64,000 bases of DNA from Elephas maximus indicus (Eukaryota > Chordata > Mammalia > Proboscidea > Elephantidae): contig NC_064826.1 in NCBI RefSeq assembly GCF_024166365.1, forward strand, positions 58,793,001 to 58,857,000, in the 5' to 3' direction. A program made the position numbers and the translations under genes. Shown here piece after piece: positions 35,591 through 46,665 of this stretch; the stretch's first letter is position 1, and each line of letters starts with the position of its first letter. Under the pieces are notes generated by a model that made no database searches, was not told where the DNA came from, and saw nothing but the letters and a program-made list of their open reading frames with translations.

Positions 35591-36909
35591 CTAGGCATAG
35601 TGATATCTAAATTAAAAGTTTTTTTTTTTTTTACTTTTGCACTCAGGACTAACATAGAAATTGGCACAAATCATAAGTGTACAGCTATTAGTTGCCCCAG
35701 ATATAGCTGTAGGACATTATAGCAACCCAGAAGCCCCCAGGAGTCCTTTACCATCCACTATCCCACCCCAAAGGCAACCACCCTTGTAAAACCATAGATT
35801 ATAAACTGTTCTATTTTTTAAAAAATTAAAAACTAAACTGAATTTTAGTAAGGAAGACATAGACATATATTTACATCTCAACTGACAGAAACTATTGAAA
35901 TTAGACCATCTTTTTTTTGGCAAGGGTAGACACTGGACAGTGTTTCAGTGATTTCACTTTTGTATTTCACTTTGTGTGACTGAAGCAAACTTGCTAACTA
36001 TTTGAAACAATTGAGCAAGAGAATACTGTTTAGGTAAGAATGAATGGATTTATGCTAATAAAACACATAGATAATATCTAGGGTGACATCTGTGAAGTAT
36101 CTCATTATCGTTTCCTTAATATTACATGTTGAAACTCAAAGATCCATCCCTCATGTGACTTAGGAATTCCTTGCAAGTGGTTAGTCATAGCTCTGCTGAG
36201 TTTTCATTATTTGAGGGGAGATGTGAATTATGTATTTAGTGGCAAGATAATAATAAATGATTCCAGGAAAGAAACCTCTGCTTAGACTTCTCATAGAGAT
36301 GAAATTTATGTGCAAATGCTACGTAAACTCTATTACAAAAGTTGTTATAATTTCACATCCATGCACAAGGATAAATACAAGTTTGCATTGCCATGGAAAC
36401 AGGATAATTGCCAAGAAGATTATAGATAAAGCACCCAAAATGCTTATATTAATCAATCCTAATTTAAGGGAATTTAAATATACTTAAAGAACTAATCATT
36501 TATTTTTAATCAAATTTAATGTTCCTCTTCTAATATTCATAATATATGGTGTGAGTTTGAGAGGTCTGTTTGATGTTGTTATGAAAGTCCTTGGTCACAA
36601 TCACTGAGAATTTCCTTTCTTATCATCATGAAGAGAAGATTTGGGAAACTGTGTTACAAAAGAGAAAGAAGAAGAAATAATAAACCTTCTTTATGTGTCC
36701 CTTCTAATGGTAGGTCCCTTAGGTGTGAGGTTTTTTTTTTTTTTAATCACACTAAGTTCTATTCTCTTTAATCATCAGCTACACTCCAACCCTGAAAGTA
36801 ATAGAGAAAACCAGTTTCCCATAGGAAGTACAGCCGGTAAGAAGGCATAACTGGTAAGAAATTATAACTCATACACATAAACATATTCATAGGGAATGGC
36901 CATGAATGA
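35591..36909. other. Intron sequence, nothing recognised
   Basis: Contains T-runs at about 35619-35632 and 36729-36744. No gene. Confidence 0.45.
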
Positions 36910-36919
36910 ATTTATAGTA

Positions 36920-37121
36920 AAAAAAAAAAAAAAAAAAAACCAGTTGCCATGGAGTTGATTCCAACTCATAACAACCCATATGTGTCAAAGTAGAATTGTT
37001 CTCTATAGGGTTTTCAATGGCTCATTTTTCAGAAGTAGATTGCCAGGCCTTTCTTCCAAGGCACCTCTGAGGGTAGACTTCAACTGCCAACCTTTTGTTT
37101 AGCAGCTGAGTGCTTATCTGG
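36920..37121 (-). mobile_element. AfroSINE-type SINE with TSD
   Basis: Poly-A start followed by 'ccagttgccatggagttgat', with the variant block 'agattgccaggcctttcttc'. A 10-bp duplication (atttatagta at 36910-36919 and 37122-37131) flanks it. Confidence 0.93.
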
Positions 37122-37131
37122 ATTTATAGTA

Positions 37132-38365
37132 GCTTCACTTAATCTGAAGCTTTTAGAATTAGATTGAATATACAGTAACTGGAATACAACAGGTGGTCTA
37201 GTTGTGGGAAAAAATTCAGGTACAAAATTGTTAAATTCTTCATTAAGTCAAGAATATAAGGCTGGCCTTATGATTCAGCTTCTAATCTTGATGAGTGTTA
37301 TGTTTGACAAGACGTGGGAAGAAACCGCAACTTTAAATTTTTTTATCACCCTCTCTTAATTGTTTGAAATAACTCACTGAAGTTTGGCCAGTGTTTTTCA
37401 GGTTGCTGTTATGTAATCAATTAATTATGTTTTAAAACTATGATATCCTTTATTCTAAGGAAACCTTGGGAGCCAGGGAAAGTTAGACATAAGTAGAACT
37501 GCTTTGGCTAAAGCTGGGGGGCGGTATCTTGGACGATGAAATATACCACCTTTTTCTCGGAATCTGGGACAGGAAGGTACATCTGGATATAAGCCCTGAG
37601 GATTCAAGATTTGAATGCCACATAGATGGACCAAGACAAGCAAGCACATGATGTTTTCAGAACATAGTTAAAATGCAATGCATATCTGTTAACTGGGGGA
37701 AACTCAATTAGCTTTTTGACATATTTCCAATTAATCCCATCATGAGGCATTGATTATATATTGGTTTTACTCTATGTATGCAGTTTTTATGGAAAACGCT
37801 AAAGTGATTATGGGAGTTCGAACCTAAGGAACACCCAAGTGGATGAGCCCTAGGAAGCACAAGTTTTCCTCTGAGTTGAGTGTCCAAGAAAGAGATGAGG
37901 CAGTCTTTAAACAGACTCAGGTGGGAATTAGCCAGCGTATGGGACAGAAACCTGGACACAGAAGCTGAAGTCTAGGGAAGGCTAAGACTTCTAGAATTGA
38001 AAACAGGAAAAAAGAAAAAAAAAAAGAAAACATAATTGGCAAGTCAAAGTTATTATTCCTTCACTCAACAATTTATTCAATAAGTATTCGTTAAGGGTTT
38101 TCTAGGTGCCAGAAACTTACTGACCACGTAGCGGAAGGGAAAGATAAATCACATGTGAGAAGACAAGCTGCGTTTCCAATGAACCAAATAGTACTGGGAA
38201 GTAGCATCAGCTACAAGCTTTAGAGATGCAACTCCTTTGGATAAAACACAAAGGGAAAAAAAGCAAGATGGGTACATCTGAAATGGGTGAACTGAGATAC
38301 CTATTCCAGTTGAAGTGGTTCTGTTGACCCAAAGGCACTGAATTCTTAGATCAGAATTTGAAATT
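37132..38365. other. Intron sequence, nothing named
   Basis: The stretch 38050-38150 resembles an old mammal-wide repeat (ttttctaggtgccagaaact). No gene. Confidence 0.45.
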
Positions 38366-38377
38366 TATTTAGATCTA

Positions 38378-38548
38378 ACCAAAAACTAGACCAAACCTGT
38401 TGCCATCGAGTCAATTCTGACTCATAGAGACCCCATAGGACAGAGTAGAACTGCCCCATAGAGTTTCCAAGAAGCACCGGGTAGATTCGAACTGCTGACC
38501 TTTTGGTTAGCAGCTGTAACTCTTAACCACTATGCCATCAAGGTTTCC
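38378..38548 (-). mobile_element. AfroSINE-type SINE with TSD
   Basis: Full-length short variant. The duplication is tatttagatcta (38366-38377) against tatttagaccta (38549-38560), one mismatch. Confidence 0.94.
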
Positions 38549-38560
38549 TATTTAGACCTA

Positions 38561-39024
38561 GACACATGTAAAATTTTAGCTATAGACTTTTTATTTTTTG
38601 TGCTTTGGGTTTTGTTTTCTTTTTGAAACTTAAGACACCTGCATGAGGCCAATAGGATGACAGCAAATAAAGTCAGGCTTCCTGTAATCTTCCTGGTCCT
38701 GTTGTGGGGTGCAGCCAACCGGCCAACACCAAAAGTGTGATCATCTGAGGGATGAAGGGATTCTGTAGATGTAGAGCCTAGAAGATATTATCAGAACACA
38801 AGACTGGAGTTTGTGTGGTGTGGGGCCTGAGTGCCCTTTAATCATGGGGGTTTGTGTGTGTGGGAGACATGGTTGGCTACTGTCCATTGAGAAGGTGCTA
38901 TCTCTTCTCCATACTGGTTCCTTTGTTTCTAGTGGCAGAGGTCAGACATGTCAACTTAGATGCTGCTAAATGCAGATATGCATAGGAAACATCTCTTAAC
39001 CCTGTTATTTACACAACAATGTGA
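38561..39024. other. Intron sequence, nothing recognised
   Basis: No supported feature. Confidence 0.45.
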
Positions 39025-39221
39025 ATAAAAAGCTGTTGTCATTGAGTGGATTCTGACTTAAAGTGACAACTAGGGCAGAGTAGAACTTCCCCAAAAGGTT
39101 TCTAATCCTGTAATCTTTATGGAAACAGACTGCCGCATTATTCTCTTGTGGAGCTTCTGGTGGGTTAAAACCACTGACCTTTCAGTTAGCAGCCACACTA
39201 CTAACCACTGTGCTAAAGGAG
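39025..39221 (-). mobile_element. AfroSINE-type SINE, diverged
   Basis: The long variant with 'tatggaaacagactgccgca' and the complement of the head, ending 'aaccactgtgctaaaggaga'. Confidence 0.85.
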
Positions 39222-40799
39222 ATTTGTCTCTTTACCTGATACCTCAGGTATTAGGTTCCTGGAGGAAAAGGAAGGGGTCCATTGAACAGGATAATGGAAG
39301 TTGAGGATGGGAGCACTAAAGATGGGATTTAACTTAAGGTTATGCTTTGGTAGGGCTTTAGGTCTTTGGAAGGATTTCCTAGAGTGTGGATGCTACAAAG
39401 AGGAAGCTCCTAAGAAAAAGACTTAGTGGGGAGAAGAGGCACCAGCCAGAAGAGCTCTGTGATGTCCTGAACCTGTCACCTCAGGTTCTCAGTGAAGAAT
39501 TGAGCACTCCTGACTCTGCCTCAGAGCTGGTAGAGTTCAGATCTTCATAAATCAGTTGGTCAAAAAATCATTTGGGAGCCATTTACTGCACACTGGGCAC
39601 CATACAGGGTGCTGGTGATAGTGAGGTAAACACAAGAGGCTTAGTACCTGTCCTTGTGGACACTACAGTAGGGTTTGGAAGATAGATACTACCCAAATCT
39701 TTATTACTTAATTTTCTACTAATAAATTTACAAGTTCTGGTGAAAGAAAAGTAACTGATGTTAAAGAAGGAAACAACAGGTGACCCTACCTAGTCCTAGA
39801 ATGAGCAAAGACTTCTCAAAGTAAATTATGTCTATTCTGAGACAGAAAGACTGAGCAGGAAGTGAGCCCTGAGGCAGGCCCTGAGGAAAGTCACCCAGGC
39901 TTGGAACGTGGTGTGGACTGAGGGGGTACAAAAATAGGCAGGACTGGTAGGTAAGAGCCTGCCATGCAGAACTTTGTAAGCCATGTAATGTGGAAATAAT
40001 GAAATGTTCTTAGGTAGAGAGACTGCTTTTAATCTCACTACAGAACTATACACTCTATTAGTCTGCAATCCTGACATGAGCGATTCTAATTACTTATTGT
40101 CGGTTGTGCCAAATAAGTAACCATGACTTTTTTGTTGTAGTTGCTGCTCTTACAAACAAAACTCAGAAAATGATTTATAAACAATAAGAGTACCAGAGTT
40201 GGATCATTGTTAATCTTAGTTGTCTGTGCAGTAAATTCATTATAAATAGGCCCTTTCTTATAAAATAGGGGAACTGAAAATTAACTTTATACATATGCAC
40301 ACAAAAAAAGATATTATGACTTAAAGTTCACCCAGAATACTCTTCTTTGCTGCTCTGGGCTTATCTGGGGTGGTCTGGCCACATAAGGGCTTTCTTGCTC
40401 TATAAGTAGCTAACATTTTTATCAGAAAAACAAAGGAAAGAGGAGGTTTTTAAAATGTTTTGAATCAATTTTGGAAACTTACACTATCTTTGTTAAGTAT
40501 ATTTTGACCAAAAGATATTAGAGACCATTCATGTAATAACCTTGAGAGCCAAGGTAATAATCACTTCTGCTTTGGAGATGATGTTTCAACAGCTGAGGCT
40601 CCTCTCAGGGTCTCTGATATGCACGTGTGACCACTAAATGATGGGTTCCTTCCAGGGCTGCTTGGAGACAAAAATGGTATGTTTTTTTAAATTTTTATTT
40701 CACATTTTAAAATAACTGATGTGTAGGGCCTTGCTCTATATGTTTTCATTGTTTTATGCATGACTCCCCTGCCCCCTAATGTGGGAGCTTGGAAACTTT
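39222..40799. other. Intron sequence with old-repeat-like patches
   Basis: Patches at 39590-39670 (ctgcacactgggcaccatac) and 39850-39990 look like a mammal-wide repeat that I cannot name. No coding signal. Confidence 0.45.
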
Positions 40800-41062
40800 C
40801 CCATCTTATAATAGCATAGAGAAGTAGTTTAGAGGATTGGCTTCAAAGTTGGACTGAACTAATTTGACCGCCCACTCCAGCTCTAACTAGCTAGGTGATT
40901 GCTTCACTGTTATGAGCCTCAGGTCATTCACTGTGATGCTACTTACCTTACAGAGCTATAAAAAAATTTTTTTTTTCTATGGCAAGGAGTAAATGAGCTA
41001 GCAAGTGTGAAGTGTTTAGCATTGTGTCTGGCACATAGTAAGTGTACGATGGAAGGCAGCTG
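40800..41062 (+). mobile_element. MIR SINE
   Basis: The MIR order is clear: 'gattggcttcaaagttggac', 'ctctaactagctaggtgatt', 'gcctcaggtcattcactgtg', and 'cattgtgtctggcacatagt'. Confidence 0.85.
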
Positions 41063-41193
41063 ATAGTTACTCCTATTGCAATCACCTTGTTCTGTCAAAA
41101 AAAGCTTTCTTTGACCTCTTAAAATGTTTTCACACTGACAGGGACCTAACACTTTTATATTAAATTATTGAAATTGTTGCTTACTTGGCTTAC

Positions 41194-41675
41194 TCTAGCT
41201 CCAGTGGTGCCATGGTTAACAGTGCCTCTGCTAATCAAAAGGTCAGTAGGTCATGTTCACCAGCTATTCCTGTCTTGGAAGAAGTACAACCAGAATACTC
41301 CTTAGAAGCAAGGATGGCGAGACTACATCTCACATACTTTGGTTATGTTATCAAGAAGGATCAGTCCCTGGAGAAGGACATCATGCTTGGTAAAGTAGAG
41401 GGTCATCGAAAAAGAGGAAGACCCTCAATGAGATAGACTGACACAGTGGCTGCAACGACAGGCTCAAGCATAACGATTGTGAGCATGGCGCAGGACCAGG
41501 CAGTGTTTTGTTCTGTTGTGCGTAGGGTCACTATGAGTTGGAACCAGCTCGATGGCTCCTAATGACAATAACAACAGCCACTCCTTGGAAACCCTATGAG
41601 GCAGTTTAACTCTGTCCCATAGGGTCGCTGTGAGTCAGAATTGACTCCATGGTAATGGGTTTGGTTTTAGTTTAT
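41194..41675 (+). mobile_element. AfroSINE-type SINE split by an RTE fragment
   Basis: The head half is at 41194-41270 (gctccagtggtgccatggtt ... ttcaccag) and the tail half at 41576-41675 (ccactccttggaaaccctat ... tgggtttggttttag). The two halves join correctly once the RTE piece at 41271-41575 is removed. Confidence 0.88.
41271..41575 (+). mobile_element. RTE-clade LINE 3' fragment (about 300 bp)
   Basis: From 'tgtcttggaagaagtacaac' to an aac-rich tail (aatgacaataacaa). It sits inside a SINE, and accagctattcc before and acagccactcc after look like a decayed TSD. It has the same 5' break as the copy at 21471. Its open frame 41185-41436 is the RTE C-terminus (KDQSLEKDIMLGKVEGHRKR). Confidence 0.92.
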
Positions 41676-42195
41676 AAGATTGCTTTTTTTTTTTTTTTTT
41701 TTGGTGGAGGGAGTGGCATAGGGGAGAGGGATAGGTATGGGTACCAGCTAGTACTCTTTTAACAGAACCATTGCAAACAACAGCCCACTGTTTTCAAATG
41801 AAAATGCTTATTTCGCCCTGCTTTCCTGATGCAGCCCTAGTTCAAGTCAATGATACACTTGAAGTTACTTTTCTATTTTTCTTAGTGTTTTTGGTTAGAG
41901 CAAATTGAGTCAAGTAGAGAAGTCGCCTTTGTGATCTTCCTGCCATTTGGAAGGAAATTTCTCCCTCTTTTCTACAGGAATAGATATTTAATCTGAAAAT
42001 ACTGTCTCTGCTCTCATAACCATTCACCTGACTACTGTGTTTCAATGTCATTCACTGTCTTTGGAAATTCTGATGAAACAATCAGGCTTTCTTCTCTCCA
42101 TCCATGTTCTCTTCCCAACACAAACCTGTTTAAATTTTTCAAAAGGAAGAAATATTACATGACAAAGGAAATACTATGTGGCTAAGGTTATTAAG
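41676..42195. other. Intron sequence, nothing recognised
   Basis: A T-run at about 41684-41702 follows the SINE. No gene. Confidence 0.45.
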
Positions 42196-42390
42196 GTGCC
42201 CTGGTGGCTCAGGGGTTAAAGCCATCAACTGCTAACTGCTAACAGAAAGGTCAGCGGTTCGAAACAACCAGTGCTCCATGGAGGAAAGATGTGGTAGCCT
42301 GCTTCTGTAGAGATGAATAGCCTTGGAAACCCTATGGGATCACTATGAGTCAAAATCAACTCAATGGCAGTGGGTTTGGTTTTGGTTTTT
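42196..42390 (+). mobile_element. AfroSINE-type SINE
   Basis: The long variant. The head 'gtgccctggtggctcagggg' is followed by a local duplication of 'ctgctaa', then 'tagcctgcttctgtagagat' and 'caactcaatggcagtgggtt'. Confidence 0.92.
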
Positions 42391-42751
42391 ATGGGTTTGG
42401 TTTTTATGGCTTATGTATTTTATGCATGTGTGCACTAACTATGGGCAAATGCTAAGGTCCATGTGTAGATGTGAGCTTTTATACACCTACACTCTGTGCC
42501 AATTGTGCCAAGCATATATAGAAAGTATTCAGTGTATATCTTGATGACTTCAGTTTGAAAAAAAATGTGTATCAGACAGTGTCTAGACAGGAGAACAGAA
42601 ACAACTCTAAGGTTTTTATAAAGAGGCTGAATAATGCAAAAAATTGTTCACAAATATGCTGAAAGCCTGAAGAAGAGAAAGTAGACAGTGGGAAGATGAT
42701 ATTACTCAGTGATTAGTAACTGCCGGGAGTCACCACTGCCCTTAGGGCTAG
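42391..42751. other. Intron sequence, nothing recognised
   Basis: No supported feature. Confidence 0.4.
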
Positions 42752-42921
42752 ACAAAACCAAAAAACCAAACCCGTTGCCATCAAGTTGATTCTAACTCAC
42801 AGCAACCCTACAGGACAGAGTAGAACTGCCCCATAGGGCTCCCAAGGAGCAGCTGGTGGATTCAAACAGCTGACCTTTTCGTTCTCAGCCAAGCTCTTAA
42901 CCACGGCACCACCAGGGCTCC
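42752..42921 (-). mobile_element. AfroSINE-type SINE
   Basis: Full-length short variant in reverse (aaaccaaacccgttgccatc ... accaccagggctcc). Confidence 0.94.
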
Positions 42922-43330
42922 AGGGTCCTACAAGTGTGCATTCGCTTCTGACACTGCTACAGAGCTAGTGCTGCTGCTGCTGCTCCTGAAATCATCTCAC
43001 CTCTGCTCAGCAGGAATCCAGGAGCTCACAGTCCTGCTGGTGTTACTGGACATGTTGCCAGAGTTGCTGGTGCACACAGCTGCTGGCCACTGCCACAATT
43101 GTGCTGCCTTCCCTACCAGAACCAGGATCATGAGTGTTATGATGCTGAGGCAGCTGGAACCAGAAGCACAAGAAAGAAAACCAGTGCTTCTTTCCTTCCC
43201 CTAACTTCCACTCTCCCACCAGTGCTTTCCATAGGCAGATCCAATGAGAAACTAACCAACAAGGGCTTCTGGAATATGTACGTCACAGGCTTTGAGCCAG
43301 TAGTTTATAGGCTTCTAGTCTTAAAGCTCA
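42922..43330. other. Intron sequence with a short CTG run
   Basis: gctgctgctgctgctcctg at about 42970-42988. The open frames here lack family motifs. Confidence 0.45.
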
Positions 43331-43567
43331 AGGAACCCTGGTGGTACAGTGATTAAAGTGTTAGACTGCTAACCAAAAATTCAGCAATTTGAACTCATTA
43401 GCTGCTCCTCAGTAGAAAGATGTGGAAGTCTACTTCCATAAGGATTACAGTCTTGGAAACCCTATGGGACAGTTCTACTCTATAGAATTGCTACGGGTGG
43501 GAATTAACTTAAAGTACTTTTTTTTTTTTTTTTTTTACAGTGATGAGTTTGGTTTGGTTTTGGTTTT
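43331..43567 (+). mobile_element. AfroSINE-type SINE with internal T-run
   Basis: The long variant. A T-run at about 43519-43537 breaks the tail before 'gtgatgagtttggtttggtt'. Confidence 0.9.
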
Positions 43568-43779
43568 AGTCCCAGAGCAGAGTATGAATAGAAAAGGGTA
43601 AGAATAGAAAAGATTGCCAACAAATACCCAGCACTGCATTTACACCACTTACTATAAAAAAAAAAAAAAAATAGTAATACAGAAGCTAAAAGAAAGGGGT
43701 ATTAACTAATGAGGGAAGTTATTTTCTATTATATAAATATTTTTGTTCAACCCAAACCTCATACAATTGTTTTATATTG

Positions 43780-44490
43780 ATATTATAACACATTGCCGCA
43801 TACTTAGTAGCTTAAAACAAGGTTTATTTATTATCTTAAGGTTCTGTAGGTCTGGATTCCTACACAGGTCTCAGGGCTAAAATCAAGGGATCAGCAGAGC
43901 TGCCTTTCTTTCTTGAGATCCCAGGGGAGAATCCATTTTCTTGCCTTTTGTAACTTCTAGAGGCTGCCTGCATTCCTCGAATCATGGTCAGCTTCCATCA
44001 TCTTCCAAGCAAATATCAACAGGTAGAGTCCCCTTAAGAAACTCTGGTGGTACAGTGGTTAAAGTGCTTGGCTGCTAACTGAAAGGTCGACTGTTCAAAC
44101 CCACCAGCCACTCTGCTCTGAGGCAGAAAGATGTGGCAGTCTGCTCCTGTAAAGATTTACAGTCTTGGAAACCCAATGGGGGCAGTTCTACTGTGTCCTA
44201 TAGGGTCTCTATGAGTTCAAATCATCTCAGTAGTAGGTTGGTTTGGTTTAGAGTCCCCCTTACACAGCCATCTCTCTGCTTCTCTACAGCTGGAAACTGT
44301 TGTCTCCTTTTAAGGACTCATGTGATTAGATTGGGTCCATCTGGATAATCCAGGAAGATCTCCTTTTATCAAGGTCCTTAACCTGAATCATATCTGCAAG
44401 TCCCTTTTGCCATGTAAGGTAACTTTCACAGGTTCTGAGAATAGGGTATGGGAAATTATTCTGTTTAGCACACCTGAGAGTTTTAGATTC
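43780..44490 (-). mobile_element. MLT1-type LTR, interrupted by a SINE
   Basis: The parts 43780-44023 and 44263-44490 together follow the antisense MLT1-like order ('cttaaaacaaggtttattta', 'ctaaaatcaagggatcagca', 'tcaaggtccttaacctgaat', 'ttttgccatgtaaggtaact'). The subfamily is uncertain. Confidence 0.8.
44037..44248 (+). mobile_element. AfroSINE-type SINE inside the LTR, with TSD
   Basis: The long variant (aactctggtggtacagtggt ... tagtaggttggtttgg). The duplication is tagagtcccctta (44024-44036) against tagagtccccctta (44249-44262). Confidence 0.95.
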
Positions 44491-44759
44491 AGATACAACT
44501 GTGTATCTATTATTCACTGATTACTATCTCCCATAGATACCTTGAACACGATTCCCAAAATGGAATTCAGAATAGCCACCAAATGTGCTCCTTTCTCGGC
44601 TGGGGACATCATCTTCATCCAACAGCCTAGGCTTGAAGGTTGGGGGTGCTTTTCTGTAACCTCACATCAGATTAATAAATCTGCTCATTTCCTTAATATT
44701 CCTCCAATCCATCCCTGACCTGAACCTCTTCTGCTACTACCCTTAGGCAGGCCCTTATG
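44491..44759. other. Intron sequence, nothing recognised
   Basis: No supported feature. Confidence 0.4.
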
Positions 44760-44965
44760 ACAAGATAGCCCAGATGAATTGTAATCTTTCCTCTGCCACT
44801 TACTGGATGTGATCTTTGAACAGGCTCCTTATATCTCTCTGTGCTTCAGGTTTCCCATATGTGAAACGGCAATATAAAGGGTGCCTACCTCTAATAGTTG
44901 TGCAAAGTGCTGAGTGAGAAGGTGCACATAGAACACATACGAACTGCTCAATGAATGTAAGCTAT
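44760..44965 (+). mobile_element. MIR SINE
   Basis: 'tcctctgccacttactggat', 'tctgtgcttcaggtttccca', 'gaacacatacgaactgctca'. Confidence 0.85.
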
Positions 44966-45114
44966 TAATGTTATACACTGTAGCCACTTTCTAAATGGGC
45001 ACCCTTTCTCCAGAATATAATTTAAATGTAAAATAATGATGGGAACATTAACATTTTTTGTACATTTATGTAAAATCTAATCAATAAAATGAAAAAATAT
45101 ATTATGAATGGGCA

Positions 45115-45320
45115 CCATTGAGCAGTGGAAGTCTAAGTGTGGAACCAGACAGGTCTGGAATCAAAACCTCGGTGGCACCTCACTGGATAAGTAGCCTTGG
45201 ACAAGTCATCTCAGTGTCTGAATCTGCAATGCGGGGATAGTAATGTATGCAAAATACCTGTTTTGTAGTAAGTACCCAAAAGGGAGTTCCCATCATTATG
45301 AATGATCATTATTAAACATA
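45115..45320 (+). mobile_element. MIR SINE
   Basis: 'ggaaccagacaggtctggaa', 'cttggacaagtcatctcagt', 'aatgcggggatagtaatgta'. Confidence 0.85.
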
Positions 45321-46171
45321 ATAGTAAGAAGAGCTGACATCAGTGTTTGCAATTAGGTTTCCACGTTTACCAGAGTAGGGTTTCAACAGCAAAAAAAATC
45401 ATGTATTTATTTTTCAAACTTTCCATATTCCTGAAAAAGAAAACATTTCTTGTTTAATGATGTTAGACTCTGTGTAAGCTGGTACGGATACTGCTATGAA
45501 TAAGATGTCATGTTGTCTTCCCCACTGGAGCTTCCAGTCTAGCAGGGAAAACACACATTAAACAAATAAGAAGAAGAATGGCAAGCATTCTGGAAGAAGA
45601 CATTTCTGATCTTCCTAATCACGGATCCCTGGTTCAGTTTTCAAAAACTGGGTTAAAACCTTGTGAGTTTTCTACAGAAAGGCCATCGTACTAGGTGACT
45701 TAAATGCAAGCAAGGGTAATGCCCTTCTAAATTATTGTGACTTTTCCCTGATTCTTGAATATAAAGATGGAAAATAAAACTGTTAAATTACATGTCAGCT
45801 GTGGCAACTTAGTTCCTCTTAATAAAAACAAGCTAGGACGGACTTTAGTGCTCATCTTGATCACGTGGTGTCTAAGTGGGGTTAAATGACAGATTTTAGG
45901 GATGCACACTAGAATTAATGAATCAGAATGCCTGCCTGGAGCGGGCCCTGGGGATATGCATTTTAAACAAGCAGCCCAAGAGTTGCTTGGGTACATTAGC
46001 ATTAGGAAGTTGTTGAACCATGTCAGCTCCCCAGTACTCCCCTAATTTGAAATTCAGAGGCCACAGGCTGAGAAAGGTTATGTGACTTCCTCACTACCTG
46101 CCCTCTCTTTTTCCACTCTTTTGGGTGTCCTCTGGGAAGGTGCCCTGGTGTCTGAGAGCTTCCCTAAAGCA
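45321..46171. other. Intron sequence, nothing named
   Basis: The stretch 45500-45590 resembles an old mammal-wide repeat (ggagcttccagtctagcagg). No gene. Confidence 0.45.
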
Positions 46172-46440
46172 CAGTTCACAATCATAGCTAACAGCTAGAA
46201 AGCACTTACTCTACGCCAGGCACTGTTTTTTTTTTTTTTTTTCTACGCCAGGCACACTACCCCAAAGCACACCTTTCACTTATTGCCTCATTTAAACCTT
46301 AATTTTAAGAAGTAGGCACTATTATCTTCCAATTTACAGATGAAATGGAGCTCCACATTTCACAAATGTTAAGTAGCCGAGAAGTGAACTTCAAATTCCC
46401 AAGCCTGGGTAAGACACCACTTCGATGAGAATAGATGAGT
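46172..46440 (-). mobile_element. MIR SINE with a poly(T) insertion
   Basis: Antisense MIR order: 'ctacgccaggcac', 'cttattgcctcatttaaacc', 'ttatcttccaatttacagat'. It is interrupted at 46224-46241 by a T-run with a flanking duplication, listed separately. Confidence 0.8.
46210..46255 (-). mobile_element. Poly(A)-only retrotransposition scar
   Basis: A perfect 14-bp direct repeat (tctacgccaggcac at 46210-46223 and 46242-46255) brackets only 'tg' plus a T-run. This is the layout of a retrotransposed insertion that kept nothing but the tail, here on the - strand. Confidence 0.75.
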
Positions 46441-46665
46441 CTCTCTTCGTGCTGCCATGACAATTTGCACATTCCTTACAACGCAATTGCATTTTAATTA
46501 GTGGTTCGCATATCTGTTTTCCTTATTTTGAATCCCCTGGCAGTAGGATCTATGTCTTCTTTATCCAAGTAATTGCAGCTCCTGGCTACTTCAGGGTCTG
46601 CAGCTTAATAGGTTCTCAATAAAACTCTGTTCATTTGTTGATTCTTGTATTCATTTAATCACTCT
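46441..46665 (+). mobile_element. L2-like LINE 3' end
   Basis: 'ggcagtaggatctatgtctt' and 'ataggttctcaataaaactc' followed by 'ttcatttgttgattcttg' match the L2 3' pattern. Diverged. Confidence 0.5.
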
